A stretch of 10,026 nt of DNA from Tateyamaria sp. (GCA_018668195.1 JABITU010000295.1:1-10026); one strand, 5' to 3'. Shown: positions 1 through 8,573, counted from the stretch's first letter. Numbers and translations are program-made. The notes: generated by a model from the letters alone, not told the origin.

Positions 1-235
1 AAATCGCAAATTGGAAGCCTGTAATTCCAAGCCAACCGCCATATAAAACGACCAGCCCAACCACGATGAAAATCTCGTTAAAGCCCTTAAAAAGCTCAAA
101 GGGCTCTTCTTTTGCCAAGGTTCCTTGGCGATGACTTTGGCGTTCCTGCGCCAGTGCCAGCACTGATGCGGCCTGAGCCTCGTTTAGAATACCAGCAGAC
201 ACCGCGGCGCGCATGTCTTTTTCGTCGATGCTCAT
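1..235 (-). CDS. Partial membrane-protein gene coupled to hslV (N-terminal 78 residues only)
   Basis: The frame opens at an ATG whose last bases overlap the hslV stop (ATGA, 232-235) and stays open to the left edge, so only the N-terminus is visible. A GAGG at 246-249 lies 10 bases upstream and could serve as ribosome binding site. The protein begins [16 protein letters not shown]. Residues 4-34 look like an amphipathic, Ala-rich helical region, followed by a charged linker (about 35-50) and a hydrophobic stretch at about 55-74 ([20 protein letters not shown]), probably the first membrane helix. The N-terminal pattern (a short helical region with 'AGIL' before membrane helices) recalls DUF2157-type multi-pass membrane proteins, but this is only a resemblance. 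I do not recognise a function. Its overlap with hslV implies co-transcription and coupled translation, so it should be expressed with the heat-shock protease. It is not HslU: the start looks nothing like that ATPase. Confidence 0.75.
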   Translation of the reverse strand, partial: MSIDEKDMRAAVSAGILNEAQAASVLALAQERQSHRQGTLAKEEPFELFKGFNEIFIVVGLVVLYGGWLGITGFQFAI

Positions 236-789
236 AGTGAGATTACCTCAACCGTTAAGTTACCATTGGTATAAACACAAATGTCTGCGGCAATCGCCAT
301 TGATTTGCGAGCGATCTCTTCGGCGCCGAGATTGGTTTCCATTAAGCCGCGCGCCGCCGCCAGGGCATAGTTGCCGCCTGATCCTATGGCTGCGACGTTA
401 TGTTCTGGTTCCAGAACATCACCTGCGCCTGTGATGACAAACAGATTGCTGCCGTCGGTCACGATCAGCATCGCTTCAAGCTTTTGCAAATATTTATCTG
501 TTCGCCAGTCTTTGGCAAGTTCGACACTGGCGCGGGCCAATTGGCCAGGCGTTGCTTCCAGTTTGGCTTCTAGTCGCTCCAACAAGGTAAAGGCATCCGC
601 CGTTGATCCGGCGAACCCGGCAACCACATCAAAGCCGCCCGGTGACAATTTGCGGACCTTGCGCGCCGTGCCTTTTATGACGGTTTGTCCAAGGGATACT
701 TGTCCGTCGCCCGCGATGACGACCTGGCCATCTTTTTTGACACCAATGATCGTGGTCCCGTGCCAGCCGGGAAATTCGGAATGTGACAT
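232..789 (-). CDS. hslV: ATP-dependent protease subunit HslV (ClpQ)
   Basis: HslV is the proteolytic double-hexamer core of the cytoplasmic HslVU (ClpYQ) protease, which degrades proteins unfolded and fed in by the AAA+ ATPase HslU. The 185-residue product matches the family's usual 175-185. An 11-residue propeptide ends in Trp9-His10-Gly11, and the mature N-terminal nucleophile would be Thr12, followed by Thr13. Asp28 (in AGDGQ) and Lys44 (in ARKVRKL) correspond to the conserved active-site Asp17 and Lys33 of the mature enzyme. Other family blocks are [14 protein letters not shown] (58-71), [17 protein letters not shown] (90-106) and the IGSGG loop (135-139). The ATG at 789 is supported by GGAG at 797-800, 7 bases upstream, and by the heat-shock promoter just before it. 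The downstream neighbour starts within the hslV stop codon. hslU is not visible and presumably lies beyond the left edge. Confidence 0.97.
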   Translation of the reverse strand: MSHSEFPGWHGTTIIGVKKDGQVVIAGDGQVSLGQTVIKGTARKVRKLSPGGFDVVAGFAGSTADAFTLLERLEAKLEATPGQLARASVELAKDWRTDKYLQKLEAMLIVTDGSNLFVITGAGDVLEPEHNVAAIGSGGNYALAAARGLMETNLGAEEIARKSMAIAADICVYTNGNLTVEVISL

Positions 790-812
790 TTGGTGGCTCC
801 ATTTGATTAAAA

Positions 813-844
813 CCTATATGGGACGTTCGCGGGCTGGCTTCAAT
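813..844 (-). promoter_or_regulatory. Predicted RpoH (sigma-32) heat-shock promoter of hslV
   Basis: Read on the minus strand, ATTGAA (839-844) is separated by 16 bases from CCCATATAGG (813-822). This fits the heat-shock sigma pattern of a CTTGAA-like -35 element and a CCCATNT / CYTATNT-like -10 element as described for E. coli and alphaproteobacteria; the first C of the -35 is an A. Transcription would begin near 806, leaving a leader of about 17 bases that contains the GGAG ribosome binding site. A sigma-70 reading (TTGAAG and TATAGG) would need a 19-base spacer and fits less well. hslV is a classical heat-shock gene, which agrees with this call. The start has not been mapped. Confidence 0.65.
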
Positions 845-873
845 CCGGCGTGGCGATATGATCTATTCTGACC

Positions 874-1854
874 ATGGTACTGGGGCACAAAGATCCGCGA
901 ATGAAACAGGCGCTGGGCGAATGGGCTAGGATTGCGCCTGATCTTGGCTTTGACCCGGTTATTTTTCGTGCAAAACTGCTATGGCACAAGAACGAACCTA
1001 CACGAAGCCATGTTGTTCTTCGATTGCGGGGACCAAGATTTCTGATCTTGAAGCGTACATTTGCTCACCAATCTGACAGCAACCTAAACCGGATTGTTGC
1101 GGCGCAAACAGACGCATATTCCCGCCTTAGGCCCTATCCAAAAGCGCATGCCCCTGAAATTCTGTATTCAAGCGACAGTGGCGATCTACTTGTTATGCAA
1201 GAGGCTCTCGGGAAAACCTTGGACGACTATCTTAGGTTAGCCCGTGCGCCTGCGCCTCTTTTGAAGCGAGCCGGAGCATGGTTGGCCGCGTTCCATGAAA
1301 GCTGCGATACTGAAAAACGGATATACCAACCGCACTTCATGATAACGCATTGCGAGCGCATGGCGGATAAGGTCGAGGCCGGGAAAGTATCAGTTGCTGA
1401 CCCGACGAATTTTATGGCTTGTTGTCGTATGGTGCGTGGCAAAGCCAAAACAGCGACTGATCAAGAAACGATATCAGCGACAAAGCACGGTGATTTCAAT
1501 TTGCGCAACATAATGCTTGGATCAGACGGCGAAACAGGCTTGGATTTTGAGCTATTGTCTACAGCGCCCGTCGGATTTGATATCGCACGAATCCTGATGG
1601 ATTACGCTGAACTTTTTCAATCAGACGAAGATTTGGTGCCGGGGCAGTTATTGTCCAGCGTCACGATCAGAGCGTTTTTTGGTGGATATGATTTGGTGTC
1701 ACAGAATGATCCGGGCGTTGCATTTTTGCCGTTTACACAAATACTGAATGATTGGGTATCTATACCTTCGGACCCTCAGCAGCGCAGTTGGCGACAGGAG
1801 CACAGGTACGGAGGGATTGTAAGGTTGGTGAGAGCCGGATTCGGAGTGTTTTAA
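874..1854 (+). CDS. APH-fold phosphotransferase of unknown substrate
   Basis: A 326-residue protein with the kinase signature of the aminoglycoside phosphotransferase / choline kinase superfamily. Lys60 in LILKR is the likely ATP-binding lysine of the N-lobe. His205-Gly-Asp207 and Asn212, in HGDFNLRNIM, form the catalytic loop with Asp207 as base. Asp224-Phe-Glu226 is the metal-binding DFE. The catalytic set is complete, so an active small-molecule kinase is likely; the substrate (amino alcohol, sugar or other) cannot be told from the sequence. No signal peptide or membrane segment is seen, so it should be cytoplasmic. The start is uncertain. ATG 874 has no clear ribosome binding site, and a possible -10 (TATGAT, 857-862) is so close that the transcript would be almost leaderless; ATG 901 is the alternative and would remove nine residues. 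An in-frame stop at 859-861 rules out a longer form. It is alone on this strand, divergent from hslV and convergent with trxA. Confidence 0.85.
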   Translation: MVLGHKDPRMKQALGEWARIAPDLGFDPVIFRAKLLWHKNEPTRSHVVLRLRGPRFLILKRTFAHQSDSNLNRIVAAQTDAYSRLRPYPKAHAPEILYSSDSGDLLVMQEALGKTLDDYLRLARAPAPLLKRAGAWLAAFHESCDTEKRIYQPHFMITHCERMADKVEAGKVSVADPTNFMACCRMVRGKAKTATDQETISATKHGDFNLRNIMLGSDGETGLDFELLSTAPVGFDIARILMDYAELFQSDEDLVPGQLLSSVTIRAFFGGYDLVSQNDPGVAFLPFTQILNDWVSIPSDPQQRSWRQEHRYGGIVRLVRAGFGVF

Positions 1855-1857
1855 GAC

Positions 1858-1886
1858 AGCGACCCCGTATTGGGGCCGCTTTATTT
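1858..1886 (+). terminator. Hairpin terminator between the phosphotransferase gene and trxA
   Basis: AGCGACCCC (1858-1866) and GGGGCCGCT (1872-1880) form a 9-bp stem with one A-C mismatch around the loop GTATT, followed by TTATTT. It begins four bases after the phosphotransferase stop. Read on the minus strand, the mismatch becomes a G-U wobble, so the stem is better, but the tail (TGTCTTAA) is poorer. It may serve both convergent transcripts, trxA ending at 1908. Confidence 0.6.
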
Positions 1887-1907
1887 GCTATACTGACGCC
1901 GTACTTG

Positions 1908-2228
1908 TTAAATCGAGTCTTCTATCCAGCTTTTGAGTGTGGCCTTGGGGGCAGCACCCGAGCGGTTTGAGACAACTTCACCGTTATTGAACAAAAACAG
2001 CGCTGGGATGCCGCGTACACCCATTTGGGCAGGTGAGTTGGGGTTTTCATCAACGTTCACTTTGACAATTTTAACCTTGCCAACCATCTCATCTGACAGT
2101 TCTTCAAGTGCAGGGCCAATCTGTTTGCACGGGCCACACCATTCGGCCCAGAAATCCACTACAACAGGAACTTCTGAATTTTTGACTTCTGCGTCAAAGG
2201 TTGCGTCGGTAACAGGCACGGTCGCCAT
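1908..2228 (-). CDS. trxA: Thioredoxin
   Basis: A small cytoplasmic dithiol-disulfide oxidoreductase that passes electrons from thioredoxin reductase to ribonucleotide reductase, methionine sulfoxide reductases, peroxiredoxins and other targets. The 106-residue length matches classical Trx1 (E. coli 109). The active site is Trp30-Cys31-Gly-Pro-Cys34-Lys35, preceded by the buried Asp25 in [12 protein letters not shown]; the cis-proline is Pro75 in GIPALFLF; the C-terminal beta-hairpin ([15 protein letters not shown]) and last helix are present. There is no signal peptide. A strong AGGAG at about 2237-2241 lies 8 bases before the ATG. It is last in the addB-addA-trxA string, 40 bases after addA. 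I see no clear separate promoter in that gap, although one could lie inside the end of addA. Confidence 0.97.
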   Translation of the reverse strand: MATVPVTDATFDAEVKNSEVPVVVDFWAEWCGPCKQIGPALEELSDEMVGKVKIVKVNVDENPNSPAQMGVRGIPALFLFNNGEVVSNRSGAAPKATLKSWIEDSI

Positions 2229-2268
2229 TTTTGTCTCTCCTGACAGGGATCAAACTCAAGGGTGGAAC

Positions 2269-5200
2269 TTATGAACCTGACTGCCAATCGTCAAGATATG
2301 GCGTTCGCGCAATTGCTTCACTCACAATGTCGTGTGGCAGATGCATCAGGTGCCCGGATTTTGTCCAAAGCACATGTGTCTTGATCAGGTGGTTTGGATA
2401 AATCTGTGCGATTGCGTGGGCATAAGCGCCAAGTTGACGCAGTACGCCTTCGGGACAATTTATGGCAAGGCTGGGTACCGTGCGATTGGTTTTAAAGTCG
2501 ACGATGTCGACGGTTGTGTCTGAGACGATCAGGCGATCGATATTCCCATGAATTCGATGGACGCCAAGATCGGCTGTAATTGGAACCTCTGCCAAGGTTG
2601 CGCTATCGAACAAATGTGCAATGTCGGTCTGTTGTAGCACCCTACAAGCCTCTGCCGCGGCTTCAGCCTTGAGGGCATCTGTCAATCGAGTGACTTCAGA
2701 AAGTCGTTTGATCGTTTCAGACCATTCGCCTTTTTTCACGCTTGGCAAGACTTCTAAAAACTGATGGACCAGAGTTCCGTAGGACTTGGCGGTTTCTTCT
2801 TCCATTCCTTCACCAGGCAACGCTTTGGCGCCGCCAAGTTTAGATGGCGATACGATCGACAGTGGTGGTTGTCTGGCCGGCGCACTGTGTTGGTAAAGTT
2901 GAGGGAGAGCTGTTTCGCTCGGAGTGTTTCTAGCTTTGTCACCTTTGGCTTCAATCGTCCAGTTGCCATATTCCAGGCGAAGACCCGGGCCAATGGGTGT
3001 TTCCAATGCAGTTGATCCACCATCAGACATGCCCCTTTGGATACGTTGATGCCAATCGTCACCTTTGCTGTCGAGTTTGCCAGAGGCTGCAACGATCAGC
3101 CATTTTTCTGCTCGTGTCAGCGCAACATAAAGCAGGCGTAGACTTTCTTGTTTTTGTTCCTCTTTCATGGCGCTTAGCCGTGCAACCATATTGACGGGTT
3201 GCGCATCGCTTGGCATGCGCCAAACGGGCGTATTTTTTATCGTGATAATATCATCTTTAATGGAAAGAGTGCGTTGACCGCATTCAGGAAGGATTACGAT
3301 AGGCGCTTCTAGCCCCTTGGCGCCATGGACCGTCATCACCCTGATCTGGTTGGAAGCGCTGTCGATCTGGCGCTTCACTTCTAGGTCGTCTGTCTCCATC
3401 CATGTCAGGAAGCCAGTCAGGCTTGGGATAGCTGAGCGCTCATAGGACAGCGCTTGTGACAGCAATGCATTGATACCGTCCTTTGCCTCAGCTCCCAAGC
3501 GGGCCAAAAGATTTTTGCGACCACTGTGTCGAGTAAGCATGCGCTCAATCAGGTCATAGGGTCGCATAAAGTCGATTTTCCCCCGTAGATCTTTGAGAAT
3601 CGAGACTGTATCGGGGTATTCAGTCTCCTTTTCACGCAAACTGGGCCATAGATGTTCAGTGTCTCGGTGATGCGCCAGAGTAAATAACTCCTGCTCTGAC
3701 CAGCCAAATAAAGGTGACTTTAGGGCGGTGGCAAGCGACAGGCTGTCATCTGGTGTTGCTAGAAATGCCAGCAGCGCACCGAGATCGCGCACAGCTGTTT
3801 CTGCGCCAACTTTAAGGCGGTCAGCCCCCGCAATCGGCAGTTCAGCTTTCTTACAGGCGCGAATGATTTCGGGAAAAATACCAGACCGTCGTTGGACAAG
3901 AATCAAGAAATCACGCGGCTCCACTGGGCGCATTGCGTTGCCATCAGGAATGAGCGTTTTGTCGTCCAGCATCAAGCGCATCTTTTGTGCAATGGCATCG
4001 GCCAGAATTCGATCTTCATGCACTGCGTTGCGGCGATCAAGCGGAACAAACCACTCTGAATCTTCTTCCCTTTCCGGCTTGGGGACCAGCGGCCATAAAT
4101 CGACCCGGCCGGGCAAATCAGCGTGAAACGCAAGATGTTCTACCTTGGAAAACCCGGCTTCGTCTTGGTCTTCAAAGACACTGTCAACAAGGCGCAAGAT
4201 CGCTGGAGAAGATCGGAATGAATAGTCCAATGTTAATTCGTTGAGCGTTTGGTTCGCGCTTTTCAGTTTGGACTGATATTCCGCCTGCATTCGGTCAAAT
4301 TCACGAGGGTCTGCGCCTTGGAAGGAGTAAATTGATTGTTTTTTGTCCCCAACAACAAAGATGGTGCGCGTGGCCTCTGGCCTCGACCCTTCCCCGCTTG
4401 CAAACTCTTCGCTTAGCTTGCGAATAACGTCCCATTGCGCCGGGCTAGTGTCTTGCGCCTCGTCTACAAGGATGTGCCCTATGCCACCGTCCAATCTGAA
4501 CAAGACCCAGTCTGCAACCCGGCTATCGCTGAGTAAATCGCGTGCTTTTTGAATCTGGTCGTCAAAGTCTAGCCAGCCGCGCCGCTGTTTGGCTGCTGCA
4601 TATAGATCTGCAAACGCGCGTCCAAAGGCATGAAGTGTTACAGTTCTTTCCGCCGCCACCAGAGCTTTCTGTGCCTCTGTTGCATCTGCAACACGCTGCA
4701 TTAGGCCGTCGAGACGCGGCATTAAGTGACCAATTCTTTTCTGCGTGGCTTTGGTTGGGAAGCGCCCAATTTTTGGCTGCCCAGTACTATCGCCACTTTT
4801 GAAAACGAACACCTTGGCCATGGATGGAATGGCATCAAAGTCTAAATTAATGACAGACCCAAGATCATCGGCGGCCTTGGTGTCATTAGCGCTACCTTTG
4901 GTCAGCGCGGACATTACATCGCGCAGCAAATCTGCATCATTCTTGAGGAAAGTAGCGCTGACGATCTTTTCACGGCTTATTGTTGGATCGGCATCGAACA
5001 ATGATAAGGCTTCGGACAGGCCGAGTTTTCGTAGCCCACCTTTGCTAACAATCTGGTGGGTAAACTTGAGGATGTCACCGCCGGTATATACTTGTGCCAG
5101 ATCAGTCAGGAGAGTGGCATTGGGCCCGTCTGCCAACGTGTCTACCAGCTCGGCGCGTAAAAGTTCAGCGGCTCGATCTTCGATTTCTGTAAATTGAGGG

Positions 5201-5625
5201 CTGACGCCTGCTTCGAGTGGAAAACGCCGCAATAGAGACGCACAGAAGGAATGAATAGTTTGAATTTTTAATCCACCGGGTGTTTCGATAGCGCGCGCAA
5301 AGAGCGTGCGGGCATTGCGAAGATCAATCATTGTGGGCTTGCGGTCTAGACCAAGCTCGGCCAATGCAGTTGCGAGCGGCTCATCGTCAAGCATGGCCCA
5401 TGCGCCTAGCCGTTTGAACAGACGGTTTTGCATCTCAGAGGCGGCTGCCTTGGTGTAAGTCAGGCACAATATGTGTTGCGATTCGACTTCGTTCAGCAGC
5501 AACCGAGCAACGCGATCAGTCAAAACGCGCGTTTTGCCCGAACCTGCATTTGCCGACAGCCAGGTTGATGCATCTGGGTGCGCCGCCAGATGCTGACGTT
5601 GAGTCGCTTGATCGACATCAGTCAT
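2269..5625 (-). CDS. addA: Double-strand break repair helicase-nuclease subunit AddA (alphaproteobacterial type)
   Basis: AddA is the UvrD/RecB-like (SF1) helicase and nuclease subunit of AddAB, which resects double-strand ends and prepares 3' single strands for RecA. In the 1118 residues the helicase motifs appear in order: Walker A AGSGKT (27-32, Lys31), Walker B VDEAQD (387-392), motif III GDKKQS (426-431), motif IV LDYSFRS (466-472), motif V TVHGAKGLE (765-773) and motif VI YVALTRAEK (833-841, Arg838). The C-terminal RecB-family nuclease shows His954 (GTLVHQF), Asp1030 in GNIDRL and Asp1043-Phe-Lys1045-Thr in VDFKTN, so both activities should be intact. The length is usual for the alpha-type family. 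The ATG overlaps the addB stop by four bases (ATGA, 5622-5625), implying coupled translation and equal supply of the two subunits. trxA follows 40 bases downstream. Confidence 0.97.
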   Translation of the reverse strand: MTDVDQATQRQHLAAHPDASTWLSANAGSGKTRVLTDRVARLLLNEVESQHILCLTYTKAAASEMQNRLFKRLGAWAMLDDEPLATALAELGLDRKPTMIDLRNARTLFARAIETPGGLKIQTIHSFCASLLRRFPLEAGVSPQFTEIEDRAAELLRAELVDTLADGPNATLLTDLAQVYTGGDILKFTHQIVSKGGLRKLGLSEALSLFDADPTISREKIVSATFLKNDADLLRDVMSALTKGSANDTKAADDLGSVINLDFDAIPSMAKVFVFKSGDSTGQPKIGRFPTKATQKRIGHLMPRLDGLMQRVADATEAQKALVAAERTVTLHAFGRAFADLYAAAKQRRGWLDFDDQIQKARDLLSDSRVADWVLFRLDGGIGHILVDEAQDTSPAQWDVIRKLSEEFASGEGSRPEATRTIFVVGDKKQSIYSFQGADPREFDRMQAEYQSKLKSANQTLNELTLDYSFRSSPAILRLVDSVFEDQDEAGFSKVEHLAFHADLPGRVDLWPLVPKPEREEDSEWFVPLDRRNAVHEDRILADAIAQKMRLMLDDKTLIPDGNAMRPVEPRDFLILVQRRSGIFPEIIRACKKAELPIAGADRLKVGAETAVRDLGALLAFLATPDDSLSLATALKSPLFGWSEQELFTLAHHRDTEHLWPSLREKETEYPDTVSILKDLRGKIDFMRPYDLIERMLTRHSGRKNLLARLGAEAKDGINALLSQALSYERSAIPSLTGFLTWMETDDLEVKRQIDSASNQIRVMTVHGAKGLEAPIVILPECGQRTLSIKDDIITIKNTPVWRMPSDAQPVNMVARLSAMKEEQKQESLRLLYVALTRAEKWLIVAASGKLDSKGDDWHQRIQRGMSDGGSTALETPIGPGLRLEYGNWTIEAKGDKARNTPSETALPQLYQHSAPARQPPLSIVSPSKLGGAKALPGEGMEEETAKSYGTLVHQFLEVLPSVKKGEWSETIKRLSEVTRLTDALKAEAAAEACRVLQQTDIAHLFDSATLAEVPITADLGVHRIHGNIDRLIVSDTTVDIVDFKTNRTVPSLAINCPEGVLRQLGAYAHAIAQIYPNHLIKTHVLWTKSGHLMHLPHDIVSEAIARTPYLDDWQSGS

Positions 5626-8573
5626 TTGAGGACCTCGCGCACAGGATCATCCGAGCTGTCCCATTCGCCAACGCGCGCCAGCTGATCATAGTCGCGCTCT
5701 GCGGTATCAAGGTCCATTGCGCGGCGAGAGGGGTATCCTTGGTCTTCTTTCAGATACGAGGCAAACAAACTGACAAGTTGCGCAATAACTTGCTGCGGCG
5801 GCTCTTCTTCGAGTGGTGCGTTTTTCTCTTCGGGCGTCGACCCGATTCCGATGAATGTAGCAGCACGTACAGCACGTGGCCCCACAGCGTGAAATGCGCC
5901 TTCTTCGATCATTGCTGCCTCGAGCAGCAATTGTTTGTTAAAGTGTTTTTGCTGTTTCCCCGTCGGTGGCGGTCCGGTCTTGTAATCATACACGATGGCA
6001 TGGCCGGCATCATCAACGTCAATTCTATCTGCACGACCTTTGAGTGTTGTGGCAACGCTGGGCAGCACCAAGATTCCTTGTGCGACTTCCTCGAAGGCAA
6101 ATGGCGTCGCAATGTTTTGCCGTTTCAGCTCACTTTGCACGATCCAGTCTGCCACACGCCCAAACCGAGCCAGCCAGAGCGTACGTGCGGCCGGCCAAGG
6201 CACATCCTTATCAAGAATACGCTTTGCGTGGTTCATTAGGTGCTGAGTGGTCAGCGCGGCGCTGTCAGCTAAGGTTTCCTTTACAAAGGCTTCCATCACA
6301 TCATGTGATAGGATCCCGCGCAACAGAGCGTCAGGTGTTTGCACAAGCGGTCTGAGCGGTAGCAAGCGCAGACAATGTTTGGCATAAATCGCATAAGGAT
6401 CACGTATTAGCGTTTCGATTTCTGTGACAGTGAATTGTCGAGGGCGCGCAGCAACCGGAGGGCAGGGGGCTGGGCGATGCGCCCTTTCCACTTCAGGTTT
6501 CATGTCAAGCTGTCGGGCTAGCCCCAGCCAATGATCGCCGCGTTTTCTCATTTCGTCCCATGCCTCTGGTCCGCCTTTGGTCTTTAGACCGGAAAGCAGA
6601 TTGGATATCCGGTTGACCCAGCGCGATGGAACAGTTTCCGCGTCATCAGAACGGATCGATCGGGTCAACCAGACTTCACGCGCCGCAACCGCCTGTTGAA
6701 AATCATGAGCGGACAGCCCAATGCGCCGTTCCGGCAAGAGAAGCCCGACACGCAGGCGCATTTGCCGATTAAGCCACGGATCAGGGGCAGGCGTTTCCGG
6801 CCAAGTACCTTCATTCAACCCCGCCAGGATCACAAGATCAGCCCCCTGTACCCGCGCTTCGAGCGTGCCCCAAATCATGATTCCTCCGTGGGACGCGCGC
6901 GGTTCGCGGACTTCACCCTGTGCAAGCAGCTGACCAACCAGAGCTATGTAATCAGATGCAGACATCACACCACCGTGCTGCGCCTCATCGCGCAATTCCT
7001 CCATGGCGGTGTATGCGGCTTCGCCAGAGCTTTTCTCCCAAAGCGTTCCAGGCCGCGAGGGATCTGGCCCTGATGCCAGCGACTCACTTAAAGCGAGGTG
7101 TCGTTCGACCCAGTCGCGCAGCGGCAAGCGCATCTGGCTGTTTTGATCACAGACAAGATCGGCCACCCATATCGCCCACGCCTCTACGTTTGTGGGATTA
7201 TCCTTGGCCATGTGTCCTGCGCAACTGATCAAGCTATTGCGGTCAGGATACGGTAGGCCGATCTTGCGTATCCGCAGCTCTAGCCATTGTGTGTAAAGAG
7301 CGTGGGTATTGCGGTTATCGCCTGAACGGGTCAGCGGATGTTTTAGCAGCGTCAAAAGCGCTTCGGCATCTAGCGGACGTTCGAACAATGCTGCTGTGTG
7401 CCGCAGGAACCGGCCTGGTGGAGAAAGGTGCAGCGGCTCGCCTGCGCTATCATCAGGCAGAATGTTCCAACGATCAAGTGCTGCGGTTACCTGTCGGGTC
7501 AACATTCGGTCAGGTGTAATCAGTGCCGCGCGCTGACCTGTTTCGGCCGCTGCGCGTAACCGCATGGCAATTGTAATTGCTTCGGCTCTTGGCGTGTTAG
7601 CCTCGACAAGGGTGATGCCTGCGGTCGCCGTATCAAGGCCGCTCAGCTTTGGTCCTTCACGTCGCCACGCATCTGTAACGGGTGCGGGCCGTAATGCTAG
7701 AGAAATTAATTGATTGCGTGCATCGGAGGGTGGCAGATCACTGGTCCACGGCTCTACATTTGTTGGCGCCATCCCAAACCGGTCGGTCAGGTTCATGAAC
7801 CGGTATTGGGGATGATCCTCACCACTCATCGCATCACCCATTGTGGCCCATACTTCGGCTGGCATGTGAAAGTCGAAACCCGGTAGGATAATGGCCCCTT
7901 GCGGCAGATGGGCCACTGCTTGCATCAACAATTGAGTTGTGCCGCGCGATCCTGTGGATCCAAAGATCAATATAGGATCACGCGGCGGAGCAATGGCCCA
8001 ATGTGTGGCCAGTTTTAAAACTGTGGCTCTGCGCCTTGCCTCTGGGTCCGGGGCGCTATCAATCGTGTCGATATATGCCTGAGCAATAGAAATGAATTTT
8101 TGAGCCCGTGCCCAATGTCCAGATTGATCGGTAACGTCGATTTGGGCGATATCGTCTGGCGTGACGCCTTCGCCTTGCATTTCATCGAACAATCCAGCGA
8201 GGCTGTCCGCCAAGTCAAAGGCGGCCGTTTCCGCAGCAAGGTCTGCCTGTGACTTCATCAAACCCGCAATCAGCGAGACCAGTTCAAGACGGCGGCGCAG
8301 CGCTGATGGTGATGGGGCAAGCGGCGCGCCGGGCAAAAGCCCATCAAGCTCGGTCACAAGGCGAACTTTTGGCAGAATACGAGCTGGACCAGTGTCAAAA
8401 AGATCGCGCAGCCGGCGGGCCATCCGCTGTGTATTGACCAACAAAGTGACTTTGGCCCAAGCTTCAGGGGGGCTGTTTTTCAGGCGATCTTCCAGCCCTC
8501 GGAGCACTGCGGCGGGAAAATCTACACCGGGTGGGCACCCAAATAAGCGTGGGTGTGGGCTTGTTTCAAACAT
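5622..8573 (-). CDS. addB: Double-strand break repair protein AddB (alphaproteobacterial type)
   Basis: AddB is the second subunit of the AddAB helicase-nuclease: a RecB-family nuclease joined to an inactive helicase-like body. The 983-residue product carries a C-terminal nuclease with GRADRID (846-852), the DYKTG motif at 863-867 (Asp863, Lys865) and Gln881. At the N-terminus, where Bacillus AddB has a P-loop, it reads FGCPPGVDFP (11-20), so the ATP site is lost. The four Fe-S cysteines known from Bacillus AddB are not evident; no cysteine follows DYKTG. I chose the ATG at 8573 (MFETSPHP) because the family similarity begins there; ATG 8579 (two residues longer) is nearly as good. A frame open to 8696 exists, but its extra residues lie over the upstream gene. 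No good ribosome binding site is seen, so coupling to the upstream gene (8-base overlap) is likely. Confidence 0.95.
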   Translation of the reverse strand: MFETSPHPRLFGCPPGVDFPAAVLRGLEDRLKNSPPEAWAKVTLLVNTQRMARRLRDLFDTGPARILPKVRLVTELDGLLPGAPLAPSPSALRRRLELVSLIAGLMKSQADLAAETAAFDLADSLAGLFDEMQGEGVTPDDIAQIDVTDQSGHWARAQKFISIAQAYIDTIDSAPDPEARRRATVLKLATHWAIAPPRDPILIFGSTGSRGTTQLLMQAVAHLPQGAIILPGFDFHMPAEVWATMGDAMSGEDHPQYRFMNLTDRFGMAPTNVEPWTSDLPPSDARNQLISLALRPAPVTDAWRREGPKLSGLDTATAGITLVEANTPRAEAITIAMRLRAAAETGQRAALITPDRMLTRQVTAALDRWNILPDDSAGEPLHLSPPGRFLRHTAALFERPLDAEALLTLLKHPLTRSGDNRNTHALYTQWLELRIRKIGLPYPDRNSLISCAGHMAKDNPTNVEAWAIWVADLVCDQNSQMRLPLRDWVERHLALSESLASGPDPSRPGTLWEKSSGEAAYTAMEELRDEAQHGGVMSASDYIALVGQLLAQGEVREPRASHGGIMIWGTLEARVQGADLVILAGLNEGTWPETPAPDPWLNRQMRLRVGLLLPERRIGLSAHDFQQAVAAREVWLTRSIRSDDAETVPSRWVNRISNLLSGLKTKGGPEAWDEMRKRGDHWLGLARQLDMKPEVERAHRPAPCPPVAARPRQFTVTEIETLIRDPYAIYAKHCLRLLPLRPLVQTPDALLRGILSHDVMEAFVKETLADSAALTTQHLMNHAKRILDKDVPWPAARTLWLARFGRVADWIVQSELKRQNIATPFAFEEVAQGILVLPSVATTLKGRADRIDVDDAGHAIVYDYKTGPPPTGKQQKHFNKQLLLEAAMIEEGAFHAVGPRAVRAATFIGIGSTPEEKNAPLEEEPPQQVIAQLVSLFASYLKEDQGYPSRRAMDLDTAERDYDQLARVGEWDSSDDPVREVLK

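Noticed and set aside
371..871. A 166-residue open frame on the plus strand opposite hslV
   Set aside because: It is the antisense of the conserved hslV codons and runs over the hslV promoter; Ser/Pro/Ala-rich and without family features.
5550..6239. A 229-residue open frame on the plus strand, across the addB-addA junction
   Set aside because: It lies wholly opposite two confidently identified genes, its protein has no recognisable motif, and it is unevenly rich in Cys, Arg and His as antisense shadows often are.
7900..7980. GSTGSRGTT in AddB as a possible P-loop
   Set aside because: It lacks the invariant Lys before Thr/Ser and sits mid-protein; it looks like a conserved structural loop of alpha-type AddB rather than an ATP site.
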